Of a DNA stretch of 64,000 nucleotides, positions 1 through 12,355 are shown one piece after another (the stretch's first letter is position 1; the number at the start of each line of letters is the position of its first letter). Source of the DNA: Mytilus trossulus (Eukaryota > Mollusca > Bivalvia > Mytilida > Mytilidae); the NCBI RefSeq assembly GCF_036588685.1, contig NC_086376.1, positions 17,292,411 through 17,356,410 of the forward strand, in the 5' to 3' direction. The translations under genes and the position numbers were made by a program. Below the pieces are notes generated by a model. The model searched no databases, was not told where the DNA came from, and saw only the letters and a list, made by a program, of their open reading frames with translations.

Positions 1-1769
1 AATTTGTTTGCTGCTAAATACTGGAACATGTTCTTTGAAATCATCCAAGTGCTGCAATATCAAACAAAATGGTTAATATCGATTGGTTGCTTCCTATAAG
101 GTAGGGACAATTTTATAATTGCATTTAAAACCAGCTCTTTAAAACGCGAAATAAAATCTCATTCTGGAAACATGTGATATATTATATATAATAGATAAAA
201 ACCACGTTTGATTTGCAGATTAAAGTTGATAAAATTAAATTATAAAATAAATTCATACTATTTTATGTTGTAACATTTACCATACTGATGTTAAGTTTTA
301 TTTAAATGTTAATATTGCACCTCTGGAATTATTTCTTCCAATTGTCAAGTGGAGCGTGTCACTGTTTACACACAAAACCACGTGTCCCCAACAAGGAAGT
401 AAGATTATAGCACAAGAGATTATTGTTAATCATAAAGGAAAGTAAATATGTTATACACCTTAAATTCGAAATTGCTTTTAGACGTAGCAACCTCGAGATG
501 AGTCACTTATCTTGTTCCTGTAGTTAGTGGCCTAGCTTCATTGTAACATGCATGTTGTTGACATGAAAAGGAGCTACAATATACTTGATTGTAAGTTATT
601 TTTATTAATATTTATACAGATTTGGCTACATTTAAGTTTTGGTTTGATCATCGGATCAACGTTTGTATGAAGTTTGGATTTTTAAATGTCTTAGTCTCAA
701 ACATCGCCGAAGAGACATAGGCTTATCTAGTGCAGTAAAATTAGCACAGTGTATGTTAACAAATTTAAATATAACGCTTCTATTTCTGTTTCGCAGGTAT
801 CATGCTGTCTTTGAGATTTACAGCATCTTGCTGTGGTGGCAGATTTCAATCCAAAAGATCGGCTGTGGTAAGTGTTGTAGTATTTTCCACAAGCGTTTTA
901 GTGAGAAAAAAAATGCTTTTAAAATATTAAATTTTCTATTTTTGTACCATCTATCCATAATAACTGCGCATGTCTAACCTAGATTCGAGTGAATTTACTT
1001 ACTCTGATACACCCCCTCATTTTACTATTACGGTCACGGTTTGTACTTAACAAGAGTTCAAAGGCAAATCTCCTCATAGATACGGCGTACTTGAATTATT
1101 ACATTACGGAAAATATACGCTTGGTGAATGTATCCCCGATTTATGAATCTGTTTGTTTGTTAATTGTTAATTTTTATCAAATAAATGTTCTTTAATATTC
1201 CAACCTATGTTCATGTATTTATATATAAAATGTCCCTCGATATATTCTCATTTTCTACGTACATGTATAAGAATAAAAAATAAGGAATTAAATTGTTTAT
1301 TATGGTGTCACATATTGAATGAAACAGGGCATTCACACAATATTCATATACACACAAACAACGATCAATATCCAGCCAAAAAATGACTTGAGAGACACTG
1401 ATCCTTAAAACTAAAATATATACAAAAATGTACTATTGAAACTAAATTCTGAGTAAAAATTTAAATATTTAGAAAAAGGGGTTCTATGTACGCCTGTTTT
1501 ACGAACGACGTGATAATTTTTACTTGCGTATAATATCAATGTCACCCAAATTTAGATGGATTCTCATAAATTCTATGTATAACTTTTGGACTAGTTTGAA
1601 TCTCGGTCTATTTCTGTAATTTATTCTTACATACTTTTGATTTTTTAACCCTGTATGCGTACATTGCCTATGTAAATTTTAAAATTGTTTGTATGCACAT
1701 TGACGTATATAATTTTTCTGACATCAGACACTCAAATCAATCCATGTGTTCGTAGATAGTAGATGTTTT
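1..1769. other. Non-coding stretch upstream of the Ig-like gene
   Basis: AT-rich sequence with only short ORFs and no homology I recognise. A good 3' splice site (pyrimidine tract ending TTTCGCAG at 796) and a GTAAGT donor at 868 bracket a 71-base candidate exon, 797-867. One of its frames ends in phase 1, which would fit the Ig-like exon at 2276, but its peptide has no recognisable domain, so it is not annotated as coding. Confidence 0.4.
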
Positions 1770-2115
1770 TGTGTCCTGTTAAATTGTTCCTTTTAAAATT
1801 GTTATACGATGATGACTGATGTACCCATATTTTGACTATTTTATTAATTGTGACTGTTTATTTAACGCATCATGTAAATGTAGCGGAATTTGATGAGACT
1901 GTTATTAAAGTGAGAGGGTTAGCGCTATAGAACCAGGTTTAATCCACCATTTTCTACATTTGAAAATGCCTGTACCAAGTCAGGAATATGACAGTTCTTG
2001 TCCATTCGTTTTTGATGCGTTTTGTTTTTTGATTTTGCCATGTGATTATGGACTTTCCAAATTGATTTTCCTCTGAGTTCAGTATTTTTGTGATTTTACT
2101 TTTTATAATTGTCCC
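1770..2115 (+). repeat. Dispersed repeat copy (family E)
   Basis: The core at 1923-2110 (starting GCTATAGAACCAGGTTTAAT, later CCTGTACCAAGTCAGGA) recurs almost unchanged at 10160-10350 and in decayed form at 45890-46040. Upstream sequence at 28320-28450 matches the 5' part. It has no coding capacity. Its ends are not sharply defined, and I cannot say whether it is a SINE or a piece of a larger element. Confidence 0.7.
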
Positions 2116-2275
2116 TGAGCGGTCTATTGCTATTTCTTTTCTTTTTTTAAAATTTAAAAATGCTCCCTACTGCCTCCGTCAAACTATTAAATGTTGATAG
2201 TACATGAAATGTAAAAGATAGATGTGCTATATCAAATAAAAGGCCAGAACAAGGATACATTTCTTTTCATTGTAG

Positions 2276-3635
2276 ATGCGTTATGCTGCAGGCTAGAAAT
2301 TATGCCGAGTCCGTTATTTGGAGAAGATATGAATATAACAGCATATGTATCAGAAGTCACTCATGATATTGGAATTCGTTGGACTAGGAGGGACTTTAAT
2401 ACTGAACGTCACAATGAAGATCAAAGTTTGATGTTCTATGGGTTACCTTTTAAGAGCGAGTTTAAACATAAATTCACAGAGCTGATAGGATCACATACCT
2501 TCACTTTCACCATACACAATCTGACACATACAGATGTAAATAAGACGTACAAATTGTCGTATGGAATTGATACTTGTGAAGTGAATCTTACTTTTGTTCA
2601 TGAACCTATCATAAATGGTAAATTCAATTGTTAACTTTAATAGGTTTATCAGTTAGATGTCCAAACTATTCAAAAAATAAACACATTGTTATCAAATATC
2701 ATTGTATGGAAACATTAAAAGGGTATGAATATTTTCATATTACATTTCATGTTTATATATTAGGAAATTGGTAAACTGGTAATGTTACAGTAATTATATT
2801 TTAGTTCAGTAAACATGTTTTAATTGATCAGTTAGTAAGGATGTTATAAACACGTATTTTATTATGAAATATAAAAAAACCTTTTTTTTTATAACTTAAA
2901 TACAAGAAGTTATGACAAGTATATACTATTTAATTTCCAGACCAGTCTGCTGAAAGGAGTAGACCATTCAAAGTTACAATGATTGCTGGTATCATAGCAA
3001 CTACTGGAACAGTTTTGTGCTCAGTTTTGGTATTGTTTGTAATCGTGAAAATCTGTAGAAGAAAAAGGCACGAAAGACGTAGACGAATGAGCAAAATAGA
3101 TGGTAATTGGCATATTCCTACTAATTGGAAGATAACTGTATTGTATTTTAAGTTTGGCCTTCGTAAAACGTCGATTTTACTGTCGCAAATTGAGTTTACC
3201 TAAAATATTTGTCAACGTCTAATGAAAATTATCGTTACAAACTAATTGCATTATAATTGCATTTTACTGAGTTAATATTGATAGACAGTTAATTGAAATT
3301 CATAATTAACAAACATGTTTCAAATAAACACTGGAAATTTGTAGTGCCTCTATTGATCTTGGGTGTCCAAACTGAAGAATGCAGACCCATTACGTTATAT
3401 AGAGTACCGTTTTGCCCTTGGTAAATCGTATGTTTTATTTTACATAACTTGCTTAGTAAATATCGTTGTTATAGAATGATTAGAAAAAAGACGTTGTATA
3501 ATGACTTTAAATAGTATTTGTTTTTTAATATTTGTGTTATCATTCATGATAATTTCTAATTTATTTTATCATTTTTTTTAAGATCCACTTACTGAGAATG
3601 TATCTGTACATACAACAATGATAACAGAAACGTAG
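2276..3635 (+). CDS. Type I membrane protein with degenerate Ig-like domain (3' three exons)
   Basis: Exons read as 2276-2617, 2941-3102 and 3583-3635, all joined in phase 1 with GT-AG borders and a TAG stop at 3633. The first exon (about 114 residues) looks like one Ig-fold domain: beta-strand spacing, a C-strand-type tryptophan in GIRWTRRD and several N-x-T sites. The usual disulphide cysteines are not in canonical positions. The second exon gives a short stalk, a hydrophobic span of about 24 residues from IAGIIATTG to VIVKIC, and a very basic RRKRHERRRR stop-transfer segment. The last exon adds a 17-residue tail ending MITET. No signal peptide exon was found in the window, so the 5' end is missing. 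Single Ig exons of phase 1-1 followed by a membrane span are typical of cell-surface receptors; the ligand is unknown. Confidence 0.6.
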
Positions 3636-4148
3636 CATCGACTTATTTCATCGCCTTGGCCAGTTTGTAAGAAGACCACAAAGTGTTCAAGTAAAATCCC
3701 AGAGACACATGCACATGATGATTTCTGCTTTGGGACATGCATGTGCATTCAACGTTATATTGAACATTTGTATATGTAAATAATCACGTGAAGTAGAATG
3801 TACAATGCCTAATATATAACGTTGGTATTTTACTGATTTTGTTATGCCATTGAACTATATAAAACTATAAGACTATTGTTAAGTTAATCTGTCTACTATC
3901 GTACTGCTTTATGCATAATTTACTTTTAAATGAACGATATCAAATCAAAATTTGAGGTATAATATGTGCTGGATCTATAATTGTTATTTTTTATACATTT
4001 TAACTTGGATAGAGCGTTGTCTTATTCTCATACCCCATCTTCTTATTTATAATGACATGTCGGGCATATATATTTTTATATATTTTAGATTTTTTGGAAT
4101 GCATTTTTAAAAGGCATTTTATCAGTTATCTGTTTATTTATTTATCTG

Positions 4149-4184
<36 letters not shown>

Positions 4185-6670
4185 GTTGTCTCCTTTTTGT
4201 TATAGCTAAATATTGTCACATTAATGACATAAAACATGTTAGTCATGAGAGATTTTGGTATCTTTAGAATAGTTCAGGGAATATTAGTTTCATTTCAAGT
4301 GAAAACTTCCATACATTGCTTGTAAAATTTCTGCAGTACTTTTGAAGAACTACTTATATCTGAATATTATTTTTTTTTTATTTGTATGACAGGTCATGTA
4401 CAATATATCAAAACGCATTTTGTAAAGATCTGAAAATACCAGACTTTGTAATTTGTATACTGGAATTCAAACTATATCTTAACGAACAAATTTTCCAAAT
4501 TTCTATAATACGTAGGAAGTAGAAATAAGGAATATAGTTTCAGGTTTTAAATTTGGATTTATTGTAAACTTTCAAAACATGTAGCATTTAATTATACATT
4601 GTTTACAGATTCATAAGAAATTGATATGTTAACGTAATTGAGTTTAGCTTTACAAACGTCTTTTTTTTAAGGTTTACATAATGACTTATATTAGTATTTA
4701 TTTTGAGTGGTTTTAAATGAACTAGTCAGTTTGTATATGTCAGCTGGTCTTAGACAGCTCACTCAAACAGATTCAGCATAGACATTGAAAAAATATGCTA
4801 GTTTTACAGTCTGTTCAGTATTATGCCCCCCCCCCCCCTAAGCGGAGGCGGCATAACATTTGATCCCTTGTCAGTTCGTACGTCCCGAAACTGGTTTCCG
4901 TTCTGGTAATAGTTTGCCTCAACCAAATGTTATGAAATGTATGCACAATGCTTGTTACCACAACACAAAAATCAGATCAAGTGCAAATCTGTGTAGCATT
5001 TCATTTACCGTCCTTTAGTTATATGAATGCGGAGGTATCATATGTGTCCCATGTTCACGTTCCCCGTTTATTTGCTATTGTTGGCTGAGTTTTATTTCTT
5101 TAACATGAGTTCCAATTTATCCCCGAAATACATATACACACATTCCTATTATATTTCATCTATTGATAGTTGAGTTTATGATTATGTCCGTTTTATTCAA
5201 GTAATAAATCTCAGGTATATTGACTCTTGTTTCCTGTAACCAACTTAGTTCCCGCTTTAAGAATATTGTTAATATGCAAATTTTGTAAACGATATCAATT
5301 CCAATACTTTACATAAACATATTGCATTAATAAACGCCCAAGGGTCCTCAAGACATTGCTTTAGAGATCTGAATTTGTGTGTTTTTAATAAGCAAGATGT
5401 GGGTTCGTAAAAATCAACACTGCCATTCTGCGATGTAGTTAGGTTTTGGAAGTTAAGAACATTAAGTGAAACCTTAATTTATAAAAAATGTCAAACAGAC
5501 TTCGTTTCGACCCATAAGATGTTATTGATACTGCCGACAGCTCAAAAAATATTTTTTGTTATGTGTTTCTTTCAATTTTCCTTTTTTATTGTTAATATTA
5601 TGTCGCATGAATTTATGCATGCTCATATCATTATATGTAATTTATATTGTAGTCTTCATTTTCTTCTTGTGTATTAACTATGGTAATAAAATATACCAAA
5701 TAAAGTATGTGTATACTAGTTCATCTTCAACCATATGCATTTATAAGGATATGGTATCTTTGATAGTAATTTAAATGTAATCATTTATTTATGATCAGGA
5801 TTAATTTGTATTTCATCAGCATTTAATGGACATTATTGTCGAGTTAATGTACACAAAAATAAGCATGTTTCTGTTGCTAAAATTTTGCGCTTCACTGGTA
5901 AAATGGCCTTTTAATTTGCTTTAATTTGTTTATTTTTCTTTTTTTTATATATTTTTAAAAAATTACTGATTTTAGCTTTTTCAAAAATTAACTTATATAA
6001 CTATTAAAATCATGCAGGTAAGCAAAAAGTCAGGTTCCTCGTCAGATTTTACCATTACCGTTAGATATAATATGTTGTTATTTGAAGTCTATTTTTGACG
6101 ATATCTGTTATTCTTTATATGTATTATTCATTTAAGAGAACGATAAATTCGTGTAATTTATATAGCTTGTATTTAGCAAAATAGATTTATTTCTTGAAAT
6201 TCGTCAGTTTTGACTTTTGAAGGATAGTGTTATCTTAGGTGTATATACATTTATAAAATGTTGTCCATTATTTTCCATTATTTCAAATTGACTGAGACAT
6301 CAATACGTTGTTACTTTTATCTTCCATAAACATAGAGTTGCGAGTATAATCATTCGTTTGGTATGTTTTCTTATGCATTATTGTAAGTTGTAATGAGAAG
6401 CATGTACATTCATTAAGAATGCATTTAACTGAGGAACACGAAAGTGTCAAAAGAACACGGATGCCCCACTTGCACTATCATTTTCTATGTTAATTGGACC
6501 GTGAGAAAAATCTCTAATATGGCATTCAGATAAGAAAGATCATATCAAAGGGAACATGTATACCAAGTTTTTAGTTGATAGGACTTCAACATCATTAAAA
6601 TCAACATTTACCAAAAGCTTTAACCTCAAACGGGACACACGAACGAACGGACGGGTGCACAGAAAAAATA
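3636..6670. other. Non-coding stretch
   Basis: No gene or recognised repeat apart from the CAAT microsatellite and a poly-C run at about 4826-4838. Small ORFs here have no domain or codon signature. No AATAAA was seen close behind the Ig-like stop codon. Confidence 0.5.
4151..4184. repeat. (CAAT)n microsatellite
   Basis: About 8.5 uninterrupted copies of CAAT in non-coding DNA downstream of the Ig-like gene. Confidence 0.95.
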
Positions 6671-6897
6671 TTATCAAAGGTACCAGGATTATAATTCAAT
6701 ACTTCAGACGCTCGCTTAGTCTTCATTTTTTTCGAAATTTTAAAAAGTTGTGCCAAATACGGCTAAGGTAATTTATTCCTAGGATAAGAAAATCCTTAGT
6801 TTTTCGAAAAATTCAAAGTTTTGTAACAGGAAATTTATAAAAATGACCATATAATTGATATTCATATCAACAGAGAAGTTCTGACTAACAAAAACAT
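6671..6897 (+). repeat. Decayed hammerhead-type repeat unit
   Basis: It starts with TTATCAAAGGTACCAGGATT and continues through GTTGTGCCAAATACGGCTAA to a GACCATATAATTGATATTCA segment, the same order as the units at 41.5 and 52 kb. The ribozyme region (about 6695-6730) is scrambled and has no recognisable core. Confidence 0.75.
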
Positions 6898-7070
6898 AAT
6901 GCCCCTCTACTATCGTAGGTGGGTCACAAAAATTGAAATGTCTAGTGAATCACAGTACGATTTCTTATGTAGCACACATGTTTGTAATTTAATTATTTTA
7001 ATGAAAACAGTATTGTCAATTCGTCGTAAGCTCCATATGTTATATTTGTATGAAGTCTTTGATACCCAGC

Positions 7071-9556
7071 TTATGGATAACCATCTACTCCACTACAATG
7101 TTCCAAACAGTTACATGCAAACTTTTGCCATGCACACCTGGAATCACCTACAGGTTCACATATACCTATTGAAAACAACAATGACATATAAGTGAATAAT
7201 GAAGTGTTCATTTTGCAAATGTATCCACATACAAGATACCTCCGATTAACCATTAAATCAAGTATTATTTTGTTTTAATTTACATACAACACAGGTATAC
7301 AAAACAATTTTTTTTCAGCAGTCATGAAACTAATAAAAAAAATCAATCAGCTATAGGTGCAAAAACATACAACACATCTGTGCCATACATTAGTTTTAGA
7401 ATATAATGAACCCTTAAAATAGCAGTAGATAGGTATTGTAAAGAAAGATGACGACCGGGCGGAAGCGCGTGAAATTTGAATAACCACTTAAAAAGTGTCA
7501 GTATGTTTGATAATGAGATAAGTTTTGCCATGTAACAAGACATACTTTCCGTGTGATAAAATATATTTGAATAAGATATGTAAGACCGTATTCAAACAAA
7601 CAAATAAACACATTTGTATTTTAATAGACCTTTGAAATGATGTGCATTACGCCCTGTTTATTTTTGTAATTTCATTTGTCATGTGCAACTAAATCTGATT
7701 TTTCGTGTGTCTGAAATACGTATAAAAGAAGAAACCACTACCTGGATGACCAATGGCATGGCCTGCCGGTGTTTGTCCAGGTTGCCAAGTACAATTAGGA
7801 TCCCCGAGTTCTTCACCATTTGACTTTCCGTCTTTATCGGAATCCATTTTGCAAAACGCTTCATTCCATACATATCCATTCGCTCTAAACCCCTACGATA
7901 AAATACGTTTATGATGTAGGATACTGCGTATCCCCTCATTAAAAGCTGTTCCTAAACACTTTTAAGTAGCGTCTTATATTATACGGACACGTAATTGATA
8001 CAATTATATCATCGGGTCCAAGCTTTTATGGTTATTCTGATTAGGTCACTTGATAATAAATTACTTGTAAATGGAATTTTTTTATTTTGCTTTACAGAAG
8101 AATCTAAAATTGACAATTCATTTCTGGAAAAGTAATCAAAAATGTAACACAATATTTGATACTTTATGGTCATTGATTGACTACTTTTGTTAAAGTGTCT
8201 GACTTAATAGAGTTGGGAAAGGAAATGGGGAATGTGGCAAAACGACAACAACCCGACCATAGAATAAATTAACTATATTTTCTGTGGTAAGGTTTAAAAT
8301 CAGTTTTTTTGCTAATCAAATTGTAAATTAGTACAGCTTTAAAGTTGAAGAGGGAGATATAACATCGAAGACAAGCAAAATTTCACAAATACGACGCTAG
8401 AAACCAAGTAATTACACTACGGGTGCACTAATGATCATCAGTTTCTGCATTTTTATTGAAATTCCTTTGTGTAATGCCTGTCAAAATTCAACATATAATA
8501 CATCGATAACTGATTATAAGACAACATACAATAGCTAATTTTAAGGCAACAGCAGTATACCACTTTTCAAAAGTTATAAATCGATTGAAATCAAATCCGG
8601 GTTACAAATTAAAACCGAGGATAACACATCAACTATAAGAGAAAATCAATGGAACAACAGAAACACTGATCATGAATGCAACAAAATTGCAAACTCAAAT
8701 ATACATAAAAAACTCGGACTATAATTTTTTATATTAACTGCCATATTCCTGACTTCGTACAGGATATTTTAAGAAAAACAAATGGGGCTTGAGCTTAGTT
8801 TTGTGGGTAGCTTAACCTCTCGCTCATATGGGAATGTTTAAAATCTCGTTAAAATGACAAAATTACGCGACAGGGTACAAACAAGCACAAGAACACTCAA
8901 CGCAGAGAACGCATACATGAATATTGAGCACAGTTCTGTGTTAGCCTGCAATATATATTTTTTTACACAACCCATAAAAGTAAAATACAGGAATAAAAAT
9001 GACGTAAAAGCATTACAACAACTAAACAGATACGGGTTGAATTCGATGCATTGAACATCTGAGCAGTTATAACTATAGTTTTTCATATGACCAACATGAT
9101 CATTTTTTTTATCACCAAGTAGTGTTTTTGGGGTACTTTTATACGTGTTTTTATCTTTTCACCGAAAAAGAGTTAATATGTATGTAATGCTTGTTTAGTT
9201 GTGAATGGTTATCACTCTTATAATTAATAATTTGAAGCTTTAAAATGTCTAGTACTGAGAAATTCAACAAATTGTTTTACGAAAAAAATATAGGATGACG
9301 TGAATCAGACACTTACATCACTTATTTTAAGAATACAAGAACATTTTCATAACGTATTGTAAATGATACTTACATTACCAAAGATATTTTTTAACTGTGT
9401 GTGGTGAAATGGATTGAGATGTCCTACTGCATTCCAATATTGCGATGTTCCACATGAGTTTGGTACGGAGTGACCGTTGGGTATCTTGTCTCGGTATGTG
9501 CTATGGGCAGATATTACACCGGCAATAGTGATGATGATTATAATTTTATTCATCAT
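7071..9556 (-). CDS. Temptin-like secreted protein 1
   Basis: Three exons on the minus strand: 9556-9374 (61 codons, phase 0 end), 7892-7742 and 7165-7071, giving 142 residues. Start is ATG at 9556, stop TAA at 7073-7071. Residues 1-17 (MMNKIIIIITIAGVISA) are a signal peptide. The mature part begins with the temptin hallmark YRDKIPNGHSVPNSC, then WNAVGHLNP and FGN. Exon 2 carries a calcium-loop-like DSDKDGKSNGEE followed by LGDPNC and AIGHPG. Exon 3 gives GICEPVGD and a tail with four further cysteines ending in GVDGYP. Temptin in Aplysia is a secreted component of the water-borne mating attractant; family membership is clear, the role here is inferred. Exon sizes equal those of the paralog at 50-54 kb. 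No AATAAA lies close behind the stop. Confidence 0.88.
7166..7741 (-). other. Intron 2 of temptin-like gene 1
   Basis: Phase 1 intron with a GTAGTG donor and a TTTTCAATAG acceptor. No embedded gene or named repeat seen. ORFs reported in this interval are shadows or chance frames. Confidence 0.8.
8540..8870 (+). repeat. Dispersed repeat copy (family F) in temptin 1 intron
   Basis: Begins near GGCAACAGCAGTATACCACT and ends near CTCGTTAAAATGACAA. The same order of segments is found at 25605-25790 (partial), 31133-31400 and 36146-36520. It lies in intron 1 of the temptin-like gene. Non-coding. Confidence 0.75.
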
Positions 9557-10129
9557 CCTTATTCACGTCTTATGTTTTCAGCAAAGTATAATGTTCTATT
9601 TTGATAAAAAAAAAATCTATAGATTATCAAAACTTACAAATGATAACAAAGTCAGACAATACATACCTGTAAATAAGGAGGAGAATAGCATTTGAAAAAA
9701 GCGAGTGTTACTTTTTTATCAGTTTAAAAGCACTGAAGTATAGCTAGTGATACCAACAGCGTATCTACAAAGTGGTAGCGAGCAATACACACGATATCAA
9801 ATTTTGGTTTTAAGCATTATATATCCGTTCTCATACGATACGACTCGCCAGCGGTACTCAAAATCATTAATACCTCCTTTTAGTACTCTCGGTTTTGTAA
9901 TTATCACTAAAATCTATTTTTCTATGTGTCTGATATGTCTTAAAATGTCTGGCTAGCTATTATGTTCAAATAATGCATATGTCACTTGGTTTTTAAATTT
10001 GAATTGGTAGTTTTGATTTTTCGACCTCCCATATTATCATGGAAGGATAACCTTTGGTTGATTCAAAATATATGTTGGTTTTTGAGTTCAAAAGGCCCCG
10101 AAAGTGACTTTATCATAACTTCTAAGATA

Positions 10130-10350
10130 TGAGCATTATCCTAAAAAGATATTTTTCTACGAAATTTAACGCTATAGAACCAGGTTTAATCCACCATTTT
10201 TTACATTTAAAAATGCCTGTACCAAGTCAGGAGTATGACAGTTCTTGTCCATTCGTTTTTGATGCGTATTGGTATTTGATTTTGCCATTTGAATATGGAT
10301 TTTCCGAATTGATTTTCCTCTAAGTTCAGTATTTTTGTGATTTTACTTTT
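10130..10350 (+). repeat. Dispersed repeat copy (family E)
   Basis: Near-identical to 1923-2110, from GCTATAGAACCAGGTTTAAT to the GAGTTCAGTATTTTTGTG-like 3' part. A further fragment of the 3' part lies at about 10848-10900. The ORF running through it is repeat sequence, not a gene. Confidence 0.8.
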
Positions 10351-11004
10351 TATGAAGCTTGTAATATGTGTAAAATATCAATTAAGGTAATATTCTGCTT
10401 ATATGAATTATGCAAGTAATAAACTAAAAAAGCCGTTGGATTTTCTTTCAAATAAAGAGCCCAATCTTTGGAAAACAAATGAACAATCAGTTAAAGTTAT
10501 TAGTGCTTAACTTGCAGGTGGCTGTCAGTCGTGGGAATGTAACATGTAACAAATATTAAACTATTTTTGTCCTGGTACTTTGATAATTATTATGTGTATA
10601 TACTTAATTTAATACTAAGTGATATGGAAAGGTACTTTTTTGTTACAACTATAAGCAGAGTATAAAAATAATAATGACCCTTGTAAATAACCTTGTAGAT
10701 CTTAAATTGGTTGACGAACTCTACTGTTTTTAAAACAAATCTTTACAGATTTTATTTTCCCATTTTAGATTTTAAGTACATATAAGCTAAATATGAAACC
10801 ACACAAGTGCATAAATTTACCAATTACTAATTCCGAATAGTGTTTTGATTCGGGACTTTCCGTTTTGAATTTTCCTCTGAGTTCAGTATTTTTGTGTTTT
10901 TCCTTTGTTTTATGTTTTTGTTGAGATAAGCAAAGCCGGAAAAATATTTATTTTTGCTAACAAAATTTAACAAAGAACTCTTAAGTTAGTATTTATTTTA
11001 TTGA

Positions 11005-11073
11005 GAAGAAGAAGAAGAAGAAGAAGAAGAAGAAGAAGAAGAAGAAGAAGAAGAAGAAGAAGAAGAAGAAGAA
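11005..11073 (+). repeat. (GAA)23 microsatellite
   Basis: A perfect run of 23 GAA units in intergenic DNA; one strand is pure purine, the other pure pyrimidine. Confidence 0.97.
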
Positions 11074-12074
11074 CACTGATTTTGCCATGTTCAATGGAAA
11101 AGCAGACGGTTAAGGGAAAAGCTTACACAAATTTAAAACGAAAATAAGTTCAACTACAAAGTACTTCAACAAAAGCGAAAAACATTATAATGTCCGAAAC
11201 AAGGGGTGTTTGCATCAAATGATAAATTTGTCGTGTGCTTACATTAATCGATTTCCATTTATGACGATTTCAGGCAGAAATCACTTGAACATGTTTCAAA
11301 GGTGCACAGATTAAAATGGTCCTTAAAATTTCACCACATTTAAAAACATACTTAATACAATTTCTATCAATAAGACTTTTTCGTCGATTTGTACCCAAAA
11401 TGTAGTTGAATAACAAAATTTAATATTTGAAGGCTTCACTCATTTAGAACTTTTTTTTCAAATTGTATGATAGTTATATGGACTGATATTTACGTTGTTG
11501 CAATAAACAAAAGCTAGTTGTTTCCATGAAAATGTTCACATTTAGTTGATATCAATGCTTTACTGTTTCGTCTCTTTATTATGACAAAAAACATTCAACG
11601 GAACGTAGTATAAAATTATACATGTACATTTGTTTTAATATGTTGTGAGTATGAACATTTACCAAAATAACTATCAATTTCCTAATTATGTACAATATTA
11701 TGTTCTCTTAAGCATATAATTTGAAATAAATGATGAAAAAAAAAAGATTTACCTTACGTAAGAAGTGCAAATTTCGAAATGAGATAGTTAAACGAAATCA
11801 CAATGATAATAAAACTTGTCCCAAAACTTAACATATGATTGTAATAAGTTAAGATAACATCTGATCTTATAATCGATGCGCCCTAACATATACCTGTATG
11901 TTAAGATTTATTTAAGACAATTCACACGAAACGTAGATCATGTGAGCGTTGTTCATCTTTTACAGAAAGTCTGTCGGGTTCTTACATGATTTAGTATTTA
12001 GAATACATTCTATATGAAATTGCTGTTGCATCTAAAAGAACAATAAACATTATATATTAACATTATATATGTGC

Positions 12075-12355
12075 CTGTTCTACATTAAGTCAGGAGCCTA
12101 TAATTAGGTGGTTGTCGTTTGTTTATGTGTTACATATTTGTTTTTCGATCATTTTTTTTATATAAATAAGGCTGTTATTTTCTGCGTTTGAATTGTTTTA
12201 CATTGTCATTTCTGGCCCTTTCATGGCTGACTATGCAGTATGGCCTTTGTTTATGGTTAAAGGCCGTACGGTGACCTATAGTTGTTAATTTCTGTGTCAT
12301 TTTGATCTCTTGTGGAGTGTTGTCTCATGGACAATCATGCCACATCTGATTTTTT
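12075..12355 (-). repeat. Dispersed repeat copy (family D)
   Basis: Read on the minus strand it contains the segment order CACAAGAGATCAAAATGACAC, AACTATAGGTCACCGTACGG and a CATTGT/ACAATG block seen on the plus strand at 40975-41200. Other pieces: 24900-24960, 45320-45480, 50945-51000, 56610-56665, 57220-57360, 62430-62600. Compact, non-coding and abundant, so probably a SINE or MITE family. No polymerase III promoter was verified. Confidence 0.7.

Noticed and set aside
797-867. Candidate exon upstream of the Ig-like gene
   Set aside because: Good splice sites and a compatible phase, but the peptide shows no signal sequence or domain.
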